From Desulfosudis oleivorans Hxd3 (GTDB lineage: Bacteria > Desulfobacterota > Desulfobacteria > Desulfobacterales > Desulfosudaceae): a stretch of 64,000 bases of DNA. A program made the position numbers and the translations under genes. The DNA lies in assembly GCF_000018405.1 (NCBI RefSeq), contig NC_009943.1, positions 3,723,001-3,787,000 of the forward strand, in the 5' to 3' direction. Below, in pieces: positions 17,315-24,908 of this stretch. Each line of letters opens with the position of its first letter. The first letter of the stretch is position 1. The notes under the pieces are model-generated. The model was not told the origin of the DNA, ran no database searches, and saw nothing but the letters and a program-made list of their open reading frames with translations.

Positions 17315-18493
17315 ATGAAGCAGGCGGCACTCTCGCTAAAAGACAAGCTGGTTGAATTGCGAAAATGGGAGAAAACCTATAAAGCCCTTCAGAAGCACCT
17401 GGATAAACAGCCGATGGGTTACCCGGGCACATTTTCCGGGGTGGAACGGCGGATCCTCAAAGCCATGTTCAGCCTTGACGAGGCCCGGCTGGCAATGCAT
17501 ATGGAATGCTGGCAATTTGAAACAGCGGATGCAATTTTCAACAAAGCCGGCGAAGTATTGGGAATGACATTGGACGAGGTAGCCGGCCGACTCTCTGCAA
17601 TGGAAAAAAAGGGCGCCATATTTGCCAAAAAAGTGGAAGGCGTGTGGCAGTACGCGTTGCATCCCATCATCATCGGCATGTATGAAATGCAGGTTAAGTG
17701 GATGACCCCCGGCCTTTACCTGGATCTCCGGGAATATGCGACCAAAATGCTTGGCATCGAATACCTGACCACGGCCATCCCCCAGGTACGGGTCGTTCCG
17801 GTGGGCAAAAGCATTACCCCGGAACACAGCATCGCCACCTATGATGAAATCAGAAACATCATCGAAAGAACAGACAGGGACATCTGTATGGCCGAATGTA
17901 TCTGCCGCAAAGGCAAAGCCATGCTGGGAGAACCATGCAAGGCAACGGACAGGCTGGAAGCCTGTCTGGGGTTCGGTGATTTTGGCGATATGTATAAACG
18001 GAATGGCTGGGCCCGTACCATTACCAAAGAGGAAGCCCTGGAGCGCCTGGACCAAGCGGAAAAAGAGGGGCTTGTGATACAACCCGCCAATGAAATAAAC
18101 CCGGAGTATATTTGCCTCTGCTGCGGCTGCTGCTGCGGCATTCTGGAGATGATGAGCACCATGCCCCGGCCTGCGGATTTCGCGGCCAGCAACTATTTTG
18201 TCGCACTTGACGAGACGTTGTGTAACGGCTGCGGTAAATGTGTGCGCCGGTGCCAGATGAACGCCTTTGTGGTGAAGGACAAAATGGCGGTCCTGAATAT
18301 CGACAAATGCATCGGGTGCGGCCTGTGCGTGACCACCTGCAAGACCGGCGCCCTGAAACTGGTGAAAAAAGAAGTTGAAACCGTGCCACCGAAAAACACC
18401 GAGGAAATGTTTCAACGCATCATGGCCGGGAAAAAGGGCACTGTCGGCAAGCTTTTGACCGCGACCAAAGGAGCTTTGGGTTTGAAGCCTTAA
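17315..18493 (+). CDS. Multi-cysteine 4Fe-4S ferredoxin-like protein
   Basis: 392 residues. The N-terminal 150 residues are helical and may include a winged-helix-like part. Two unusual cysteine blocks follow: CMAECICRKGKAMLGEPC with a later C in LEACLGFGD (about residues 191-226) and CLCCGCCCG (about 270-278). The C-terminus has two standard ferredoxin motifs, CNGCGKCVRRC and CIGCGLCVTTC, that bind two 4Fe-4S clusters. It is probably an electron carrier or redox sensor. The gene at 36538 has the same order of cysteine blocks. Here it stands alone with GGGGGCG as ribosome-binding site. A partner cannot be named. Confidence 0.82.
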   Translation: MKQAALSLKDKLVELRKWEKTYKALQKHLDKQPMGYPGTFSGVERRILKAMFSLDEARLAMHMECWQFETADAIFNKAGEVLGMTLDEVAGRLSAMEKKGAIFAKKVEGVWQYALHPIIIGMYEMQVKWMTPGLYLDLREYATKMLGIEYLTTAIPQVRVVPVGKSITPEHSIATYDEIRNIIERTDRDICMAECICRKGKAMLGEPCKATDRLEACLGFGDFGDMYKRNGWARTITKEEALERLDQAEKEGLVIQPANEINPEYICLCCGCCCGILEMMSTMPRPADFAASNYFVALDETLCNGCGKCVRRCQMNAFVVKDKMAVLNIDKCIGCGLCVTTCKTGALKLVKKEVETVPPKNTEEMFQRIMAGKKGTVGKLLTATKGALGLKP

Positions 18494-18560
18494 GCAGTTA
18501 AGCGCATACAGTCAGTGCTCACCGACAGCGACGGAGGGCGGCTGCGGTTTATCACAGAAA

Positions 18561-18629
18561 GAGTGTGCGGAAAGGATACTCGCAGTCGCCGGTTTTCAGC
18601 AGGCGCCCAAACCCACGGCCAAAATCAAA
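18561..18629 (-). pseudogene. Relic of a 28-residue-repeat gene
   Basis: Read leftward, this stretch translates to FDFGRGFGRLLKTGDCEY followed by PFR, nearly the same as the fourth repeat (FDFHRGVECLLKTGDCEYLFR) of the protein at 18963-19511. No start or stop frames it, so it is a broken leftover of a second copy. Confidence 0.65.
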
Positions 18630-18639
18630 AGAAAAAGGA

Positions 18640-18867
18640 TCAGCCGGAAAAAATTTCGGCAACCACGTCATTGACCTGGGAAAGTGTCATGCGCCCTTTT
18701 TCCACCAGGATTTCTCCAATTAAACGGTGCGCATTATTCCGAATGTCTTCTTCCACCTGTGTTTTCAGACCATCAATCAGATCTTCAGGGGCAATATATC
18801 CTTTTTCAATGGCTATGATGCCAAACCGTTTATCATAATGTTCGACTTTGCCTGATTTATCAGCCAT
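18640..18867 (-). CDS. Small protein resembling the GspE/MshE N-terminal domain
   Basis: 75 residues. The sequence RFGIIAIEKGYIAPEDLIDGLKTQ followed by HRLIGEILVEKGRMTLSQVNDVV has the paired pattern (GxIAxxKGYIxxExLxxALxxQ, then LGExLVEKGxLTxxQLxxVL) of the MshEN domain of type II secretion ATPases, which can bind c-di-GMP. It is a free-standing copy of that domain; ligand binding is not proven. The ribosome-binding site AAGGAGATG precedes the ATG. It lies downstream of the repeat protein in the same direction. Confidence 0.7.
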   Translation of the reverse strand: MADKSGKVEHYDKRFGIIAIEKGYIAPEDLIDGLKTQVEEDIRNNAHRLIGEILVEKGRMTLSQVNDVVAEIFSG

Positions 18868-18962
18868 GCATTCATCTCCTTTTTCAAAAACGGATCCCTG
18901 TCATCCAGAATCAGATGTAAAAAGCAAGAGCCTTTTGTGTTTCATTTTTTCTGGCACTGCCG

Positions 18963-19511
18963 TTAACCGGCATCATCCTTTATCCTGCCCTGTTTCCATA
19001 TTTCCGCCAGGGCCGTCCGCCATTTTTCATTTTCAAAGGCCCGGCCCCGCCAGTGCTCCCCCTCTTTTACTTCTGACTCAAGAACTTTCCAGGCCGCTGG
19101 ATAATCAAACGCTTTCCACATGGCACCGGCCCGGAAAAGATACTCGCAGTCCCCGGTTTTCAGCAGGCATTCAACCCCCCTGTGAAAGTCAAACTGTTTC
19201 CAGTAAGCACCGGCATAAAATATATATTTCGGGTCCCCGGTTGCAAGCAGAACTCTTTGCCCCGCCTCGTAATCAAACTGTTTCCATTCCAATCCGGCAT
19301 GGTAGATGAATTTTCCGCTGTTGAGCCGTGCAAGCGCGGCCAGCCCGTTTTTAAAATCAAAGTCCGGCCACAGCCGGCCGGCCCGGAAAACATACTCGGC
19401 ATCGCCCAGTGCAGCCAGATCGGCCAGGCCCTGAGCATAATCAAAATCCCTGACGGTTTTTCCCGTCTCATAGATACGCCGGGCATCACTGGTTTCTTCT
19501 GTTTTGCTCAT
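18963..19511 (-). CDS. Protein of five exact 28-residue repeats
   Basis: 182 residues. Five units of exactly 28 residues start at positions 23, 51, 79, 107 and 135 with FD[YF]; the consensus is FD-[YF]-x-x-G-x3-L-x4-GD-x2-Y-[IV]-F-x-AG-x2-WK-x. The aromatic and tryptophan positions are strictly kept, so the units probably stack as a solenoid. I do not recognise the family. The start overlaps the stop of the VWA/DUF2201 gene by four bases (ATGA), making it the third gene of a MoxR-VWA operon, so it may be a substrate adaptor or target of that module (inference). Confidence 0.75.
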   Translation of the reverse strand: MSKTEETSDARRIYETGKTVRDFDYAQGLADLAALGDAEYVFRAGRLWPDFDFKNGLAALARLNSGKFIYHAGLEWKQFDYEAGQRVLLATGDPKYIFYAGAYWKQFDFHRGVECLLKTGDCEYLFRAGAMWKAFDYPAAWKVLESEVKEGEHWRGRAFENEKWRTALAEIWKQGRIKDDAG

Positions 19512-20887
19512 GATGTTTCCGTTATATCCATCACGCTTCCAAAGGGCGGGTTAAAAAACTGCCTGCGGTTGCCGGATATGACCCAGAGCGTTGGAGAATA
19601 GGGGGCAAGGGCGTTCAGATCATAGATCTCTCCATCGGTGATCACAACCAGGGCCCCGGTACGGTTTTTCATATAAACATTAAACAGAGGCGCGAAAAAC
19701 GTGGCCCCCCTGCTGCCGGTTTTGATGTGCCGCCAGTCACCCTTCTGATACAGATAGTGGCCTGATTCGCCATTCACCGGGCGTGCCGCTTCATGTTGCC
19801 GGGGAACGAAAAGGTCCTGGTCGATGCATAACAGGTTGACCTGAAAATCAGACGTGAGTTCTTCCACGGCACCGAAGGCGGCCTCCAACTCACCGGGATG
19901 GGCGGTCATTGATCCGGAAACGTCCACCACAATGGTGATCAGCGGCCTGTTTTTCAGATACCGCCCCGGCGCATAAATCCCGGCGTCAAAAAACCGCCGG
20001 TTGGGCCGGGCAAATGAATAATCCCAGCGGCTGGTCCGGCACATGCGGTCGGCGATGGACCGGACGGTCTTTTTCCATTTCAGATCCCGGGCCGGCACCG
20101 GTTGTCTGATCAGCCGGCTGAGGTCTGAATAGAGCCGCTCACCCCTGCATTCGTCGTGGTTTCTGACAAAACCCAGTATCCGCTCCGCGCCGGCCCTGGC
20201 CTGTTGGTGAGCATTCTCGGTGCTGAACAGATGAATACCCGTAGGCAGAGGCGCGCCGTTACCATCAACAAATTGTATGCCTTCCGGCGGCAGGGCCTTG
20301 TCCGGATCCCGGTTGCCGCTCTCCCACGGCTCTGCACCTGGCAAGGGTCCGGCTGCCGGACGGTTTTCCCCATGTCGTTCGCCCCTGTCCTGGTGCCGGG
20401 CCAGAAGCCATAAATAAACCGCCTCCCAGGTCACGTCAAAAATTTCGGTCCGGCCCACTCTTTTGCCAAAGGCCGCGGGGATTTCGGGCAGACCCGGCGG
20501 CAGGGCCAGAAAGGCCCGTGCCCCCTCGTCTTTTCTGGAAAAAAATGTTCTTGCATGCCCCTTGAGGTATGAATTGATGACCATGTCCTGGGCCAGGTTA
20601 CGGAAATGGACATTCTGGCCGGATCGCCCCCGATGCGCGTGGTTCAGCACAATGTGAAGCATTTCATGAATCAGCAACCCAATCAGGTGATCGGCCGGGG
20701 TGTTTAACACAAACGGCTGATTGTAAAACAGGACAAACCGCCGCGACGATACCGCCAGGGCCAGTGTCGGAACATTTTCACTGCCGACCAGGGAGACGGC
20801 CTGATAAAAATAGGAGGCAAAGCGGCTTTGCCGCCATAATTGTGATAACACGTCATCCCATTTATCAATGACAGACGTCCCGGTCAT
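19508..20887 (-). CDS. VWA-like metallopeptidase-domain protein (DUF2201 type)
   Basis: 459 residues, started at ATG 20887, which overlaps the stop of the MoxR gene as ATGA. The N-terminal domain (about 1-230) carries LIGLLIHEMLHIVLNHAHR; the HExxH zinc motif is typical of DUF2201 putative metallopeptidases. The C-terminal third is a VWA-like fold with the metal-ion-dependent adhesion motif VVDVSGSM (DxSxS) and a later VITDGEI. This pairing with a MoxR ATPase is a known arrangement in which the ATPase acts on or with the VWA protein, often for metal-centre insertion or complex assembly. The target is not evident. Confidence 0.85.
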   Translation of the reverse strand: MTGTSVIDKWDDVLSQLWRQSRFASYFYQAVSLVGSENVPTLALAVSSRRFVLFYNQPFVLNTPADHLIGLLIHEMLHIVLNHAHRGRSGQNVHFRNLAQDMVINSYLKGHARTFFSRKDEGARAFLALPPGLPEIPAAFGKRVGRTEIFDVTWEAVYLWLLARHQDRGERHGENRPAAGPLPGAEPWESGNRDPDKALPPEGIQFVDGNGAPLPTGIHLFSTENAHQQARAGAERILGFVRNHDECRGERLYSDLSRLIRQPVPARDLKWKKTVRSIADRMCRTSRWDYSFARPNRRFFDAGIYAPGRYLKNRPLITIVVDVSGSMTAHPGELEAAFGAVEELTSDFQVNLLCIDQDLFVPRQHEAARPVNGESGHYLYQKGDWRHIKTGSRGATFFAPLFNVYMKNRTGALVVITDGEIYDLNALAPYSPTLWVISGNRRQFFNPPFGSVMDITETS

Positions 20888-22047
20888 GCACTCTCCAGCA
20901 GTTCTGAAACCTGTCGGTCGATCCTTTCGGCCAGGGCTTTGTCTTCCATAAGATGCAAAGCCGATGGGATCTGCGTAAACACAGCACACGTCTTGATCAG
21001 CTGATACACAAAAGACAGACGCATGTCCGCCCTCAAGTGACTGACAAAGGACAGGATGTTGGCCAGCGTGCGCAGGTCACCTGCCTGCAAGTCAGATCCG
21101 GCTGCGATCTTCATGTCCCGCAATGTATTTAAGGCGCCGGTCAGGGCCCATAAAACGTCTTCCGGACTGACCTGGTTGTTTTTCATGGCCGCCAGCTTTA
21201 CGGGATCGCCATCAAGGACCTCCTGAGTGGTCAGTTGCCGGGGGCAGGTCAGCTGAAGGACAAAGTCATCGCTGGCCACCCGGCCCACAAGGGCGCTGAT
21301 CATTTTTTCAAGCGAGGAGAGCGGATGGGTCGACAGGTAGGCGACCAGTGCCTCGTGGGTGTGCAGTCCATAGGACAGGCCCAGAGCCTGGGACACCTGG
21401 TGCCAGCCCCGGGGATTGGGATGGATATGATTTTCATCCCAGAGCCTTTCCGGATACTGGCTGATGTATCTCATGACCGACGGGTGTATCTTTTCCGTGT
21501 AAGCCCAATGCAGCCAGCTTTGCGCGTCCGGTTTCAGATGAAAAATGGCCAGTCGCCCGTCCAGGGCCGCATCATCAAACCGGGTGATGGTGGTGCTGTC
21601 GGTTTCACCTAAATTGCCGGCCAGGACAATAAACGTCCTGTCAGCCAGCCGGTGCTCACCGCAGATTTTTTCAGTGATAATCTGAAACAGGGTCTGAATA
21701 ACCGTGGGATGGGCCCGGTTGGCTTCATCCAGAAACCAGAGGATGCCGTCGAGGCCCTCCGGCACATGGTCCGGCGGAATAAACCCCGGACGGTAATAGA
21801 TCATTCTTTTGGCTTCGTGGTCGGGAACCGGGTATCCGCCGAGGTCAATGTTTTCCTTGAAGGCCAGACGCGTGTCGATAAAAAGAAAGTTCTTCTTTTT
21901 GGCCGTCTGCCGGACGACATCCGATTTACCGATACCGGGGTGCCCCACGATCTTGACGGCAAAGTTGATGGTGGCATCCGCGTCAAGGTAATGCTCCAGG
22001 AGTTCCTTGAGTTCCGGGACATCAACGCTGACTGGGTCTTTTCTCAT
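20884..22047 (-). CDS. MoxR-family AAA+ ATPase
   Basis: 387 residues. Walker A is GHPGIGKSDVV, Walker B is GILWFLDEANRA, and sensor 1 lies in TFIVLAGNLGETD. The ATG at 22047 is chosen since GAGGG is just upstream; a start six codons earlier would lack one. It precedes the DUF2201-VWA gene and overlaps it, and the 28-residue-repeat gene follows, so the three form one operon. MoxR ATPases act as chaperone-like remodelers together with VWA proteins. Confidence 0.88.
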   Translation of the reverse strand: MRKDPVSVDVPELKELLEHYLDADATINFAVKIVGHPGIGKSDVVRQTAKKKNFLFIDTRLAFKENIDLGGYPVPDHEAKRMIYYRPGFIPPDHVPEGLDGILWFLDEANRAHPTVIQTLFQIITEKICGEHRLADRTFIVLAGNLGETDSTTITRFDDAALDGRLAIFHLKPDAQSWLHWAYTEKIHPSVMRYISQYPERLWDENHIHPNPRGWHQVSQALGLSYGLHTHEALVAYLSTHPLSSLEKMISALVGRVASDDFVLQLTCPRQLTTQEVLDGDPVKLAAMKNNQVSPEDVLWALTGALNTLRDMKIAAGSDLQAGDLRTLANILSFVSHLRADMRLSFVYQLIKTCAVFTQIPSALHLMEDKALAERIDRQVSELLESA

Positions 22048-22064
22048 TTGTCCCTCACAGAACA

Positions 22065-22097
22065 AATAAGGCGGAAGTATTGAACCCCCGCCTTATT
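22065..22097 (-). terminator. Probable terminator after the acyl-CoA dehydrogenase gene
   Basis: AATAAGGCGG (22065-22074) and CCGCCTTATT (22088-22097) form a perfect 10-bp stem with a 13-base loop. Read leftward, the hairpin is followed by a T-rich TTATTTGTT. It separates the acyl-CoA dehydrogenase gene from the MoxR operon. Confidence 0.6.
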
Positions 22098-22121
22098 CAA
22101 ATATTTTACACCGCCATCGAA

Positions 22122-23828
22122 TCAGGGATTCATATGGTAAGCGTCAACAAGAGAATAAACGTGTTTTTCAAGTACCCGGGCAAACTGGTCGTTGTCAATT
22201 ACGGGGCTCTTGATGATTTTCAGGGCCTGGTCTTTCTGGGCCTGGGTTGACGTGGGTTTACCGTGAATGTCCACCGCGTATTTTGAAAAATCGCGAACAA
22301 ACACGTCAAAAATCTGGTTCAAAAGCTCGTTATCGATCTTTTCGATGGCGGCGCTTTCGATAATCAGCTGGCCATAAGCCACCAGGGTAAACATTTCACC
22401 GACACCCAGGAGAAAATCAAAGTCGTTCATCATCTGGTCTTTGAGTTCCATGCCCGAGATCATCAGCCAATCGGCAAAGGTCTTTATCTGCTCTTTAAAC
22501 ACGTTGATGTTGGGCAGGTCGACGCTGTTATAGGCGATGTTGTAATCATGAAACTGAATTTTGCCGTATCCCCGGGTGGTGCCCTGCTGAAACAGGTAAT
22601 CATCGTTTTCAGGTCCGTTGAGTCTCGGTATTTCCGGGTATTCCTTGGGATTGAAGAAAAAGTTGGGCAGCAGCTTGGCAATCAGGGCCATATTCACATG
22701 ACGGGTTCCTTCCAGCTTGGGAAAGCCCTTCAATTCCACCACGGCCTGGGAAAAATAGTTGTCTTTTTCAAACCCCTTGGCGGCGATAATATCCCACAGC
22801 ATCTCGTGGACCTCTTCTCCCTGGATGGCCACCTTCATTTTCATGATTGGATTGTAGAGCATGTATCGCTTGTCTTCGGCCGACGCGGCCCGCATATAAT
22901 CGGTGGCCCTGAGACCGAAAAGTTTCATGCCCGCCAGGCGGCAGAAGGAGTCCATGAAGAGCCGCTTGACATGGGGAAATTCGGTGACAAACTTGCCGTA
23001 AACATTTCTATGGGCGGCATGGTTGATGGCTTCATAAAAAGAGTGGGTCACAATACCGGTGGCACCGGAACCGATGTTGAACTTGCAGATATTGATGGTG
23101 TTGAGCATGTCATCCCAGGCCTTGGGGCCCCGGGCGGAAATATCGGCATCGGTGATGGGATAGTCGTGAAGGATAAACTCGGAAACAAAGTTCTGGGCCT
23201 TTATCACGTTCTGAACACATTCAAATTTTTCATGGTGGGAATCGACCACGAAAAATACATAATCGTCGGTACCGGCGATCTTGCCGAAAACCGTAATGGT
23301 AGAAGCCTCGTTACCGTTGCCGATATAATACTTTGTCCCTCTGGCAAGATAGGTCCCGTCATCCTGGGGATACAGTTTCATTTCTGAAGAGTAAATATCC
23401 GCGCCATGCTCTTTTTCCGACAGCCCGAAGGCGCACAGGGGGTTTTCTCTCAACTGCTGAACGGCCCGGTGTTTCAGCTCCTCGTTGTCCCCGAGAAAAA
23501 CCGGGTCCAACCCCAGAGTGGATACATGATACATGTACCAGTAGGCCGCGCCGTAAAAACCGGTGATTTCGGAAAATTCATACATGCGGTAGGTGCTGTA
23601 ATACTGGTCATCGTCTCCATAGCCTTTGGGGAGAAACAGGGTCTCAAAAATTCTCTCTTTTTTGCAGAACTCGGCAAAGTCATGGGTGAATTCAAAGGAG
23701 AAGGTGTCCTCCTTCATTTTTTTCATCCCCTTGTTTTCAAAAAACGCGATGGTCTTGAGCATAATCTCTTTTGACCGTTCGTCAGGGTAGTTTCTGTCCT
23801 GGTATTTTTTGGGGTTCAGCAACAGCAT
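22122..23828 (-). CDS. Acyl-CoA dehydrogenase (long form)
   Basis: 568 residues, longer than the usual 380-400 because of a C-terminal helical extension of about 150 residues. Family motifs: CAFGLSEKEHGADIYSSEM (flavin/substrate loop), GTKYYIGNGNEASTITVFGK (middle beta domain), and the helical part with GSGATGIVTHSFYEAINHAAHR. AAGGAG precedes the ATG. The enzyme oxidises an acyl-CoA at the alpha-beta bond with FAD and passes electrons to ETF; chain specificity cannot be read. The next gene downstream, beyond the MoxR terminator, is unrelated; upstream lies an enoyl-CoA isomerase-like gene in the same direction. Confidence 0.85.
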   Translation of the reverse strand: MLLLNPKKYQDRNYPDERSKEIMLKTIAFFENKGMKKMKEDTFSFEFTHDFAEFCKKERIFETLFLPKGYGDDDQYYSTYRMYEFSEITGFYGAAYWYMYHVSTLGLDPVFLGDNEELKHRAVQQLRENPLCAFGLSEKEHGADIYSSEMKLYPQDDGTYLARGTKYYIGNGNEASTITVFGKIAGTDDYVFFVVDSHHEKFECVQNVIKAQNFVSEFILHDYPITDADISARGPKAWDDMLNTINICKFNIGSGATGIVTHSFYEAINHAAHRNVYGKFVTEFPHVKRLFMDSFCRLAGMKLFGLRATDYMRAASAEDKRYMLYNPIMKMKVAIQGEEVHEMLWDIIAAKGFEKDNYFSQAVVELKGFPKLEGTRHVNMALIAKLLPNFFFNPKEYPEIPRLNGPENDDYLFQQGTTRGYGKIQFHDYNIAYNSVDLPNINVFKEQIKTFADWLMISGMELKDQMMNDFDFLLGVGEMFTLVAYGQLIIESAAIEKIDNELLNQIFDVFVRDFSKYAVDIHGKPTSTQAQKDQALKIIKSPVIDNDQFARVLEKHVYSLVDAYHMNP

Positions 23829-23955
23829 GGCAGGCTCCTTCTACGTATAGGGATATTAGTGCGGATTCTGATGGACGTCACAAAGAATGGTTCATATACA
23901 TCAAATCCAAAATATATAAATAAAATATGAAGAACTCCTAAAAATCTATTTGGGA

Positions 23956-24076
23956 TGGCAAAGTAAAAAGTTCAAGATCAAGGCGTCGCAAATCCCGAGG
24001 AATGAGGCGTACTTGTCGTACGTCGCAGTGACGAGGGCTGCAGCGCAACGCAGATATTGGGCTTTTTACAAAGCCA
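23956..24076. repeat. Dispersed repeat family B, full element with inverted ends
   Basis: About 120 bases. The ends ATGGCAAAGTAAAAAGTTCAA and TTGGGCTTTTTACAAAGCCAT are imperfect inverted repeats (16 of 21). The interior holds GGCGTACTTGTCGTACGTCG, a hairpin like the one at 2572-2589, and GCAGCGCAACGCAGATATT. Related pieces occur at 37433-37471 and 58884-58941. It looks like a REP or MITE-type element. Confidence 0.7.
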
Positions 24077-24085
24077 TTAGATACT

Positions 24086-24802
24086 TTACATCATAAGATT
24101 CAGAGGTTCAATATATTCCGGGTCTTCATTGTCGATAATGTCAACAATATGTTTGTGCAGCCGGCGCTTGTGCTCGCCGAATATGCCCCTCTGTTTGTTA
24201 AATGTCCGGGCAAAGGCCAGGGCCTGGGCCATGAGGTCGTCTTTATCGACACAGGCTTTTTCAATGATATGGTGTTCCTCCAGCTCCGGCGCGGCGACCC
24301 TTTTGCCGGTCAGCTTCATCTCATTGAACTTGTAGTAGGGAATGGCCTTTTTCACAAAGGCCACCATTCCGGGTAAAAATGGAATGCGGACATCCACCTC
24401 CGGAAAGCAGAAAAAGCCCCGGTCCGACTTCATGAACCGGAAATCACAGGCGCAGGACAGGATAGCCCCGTTGCCGAAGGCATGGCCGTTGATGGCCGCG
24501 ATCACGGGGACAGGCGCCAGGAGGCATTTTTTAAACACATCGTTCATGCCGTACATAAAGGCCCGCATATCGTCCAAGGCGTTGTTTGCAAACCGGTCCA
24601 TCATCCATTCCAGGTCAACCCCGGCTGAAAAAATTTTCTCCCCGGTGGAGGTAATGATCATGGCGGTTACGGATTCGTTTGCCAGTGCCCCGTCAATGGC
24701 CTTTCCCATGGCCTGAGCAAAGGCCAGGTTCTGGCGGTTTTCACCATTGTCCATTGTGATCACTGCAACGGTACCATCCAGGGTTAAATCAGCAATACTC
24801 AT
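24086..24802 (-). CDS. Enoyl-CoA hydratase/isomerase family protein
   Basis: 238 residues. The crotonase fold shows ENRQNLAFAQAMGKAID, an oxyanion-hole segment (EKIFSAGVDLEWM) and AAINGHAFGNGAILSCACD. The first catalytic glutamate of hydratases, normally within the GG-x-x-E segment, is absent here (GNGAILS). FFCFPEVDVRI retains a glutamate in the position used by delta3-delta2-enoyl-CoA isomerases, so isomerase activity is more likely. A CAGGAG ribosome-binding site precedes the ATG. It is probably part of beta-oxidation together with the dehydrogenase downstream, from which it is separated by a repeat element. Confidence 0.8.
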   Translation of the reverse strand: MSIADLTLDGTVAVITMDNGENRQNLAFAQAMGKAIDGALANESVTAMIITSTGEKIFSAGVDLEWMMDRFANNALDDMRAFMYGMNDVFKKCLLAPVPVIAAINGHAFGNGAILSCACDFRFMKSDRGFFCFPEVDVRIPFLPGMVAFVKKAIPYYKFNEMKLTGKRVAAPELEEHHIIEKACVDKDDLMAQALAFARTFNKQRGIFGEHKRRLHKHIVDIIDNEDPEYIEPLNLMM

Positions 24803-24877
24803 TTTCTGCTCCTGTAGCTTGTTTTCAGTAGGTTATCAAAAATGCTGCCTGAAAGGAATATAACCAAAAGAATCTTT

Positions 24878-24908
24878 CGTGTCTCCACAAAAGATGGGTG
24901 GACTCTAT
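24878..24908 (-). repeat. Dispersed repeat family A, copy 2
   Basis: Reverse orientation: read leftward it gives GTCCACCCATCTTTTGTG followed by GAGACACG, matching 2473-2512 and 30934-30973. It lies just beyond the stop codon of a sigma-54 regulator. Confidence 0.65.

Noticed and set aside
17336-18415. A 359-codon open frame on the minus strand
   Set aside because: Antisense to the ferredoxin-like gene, whose cysteine motifs show the plus strand is coding.
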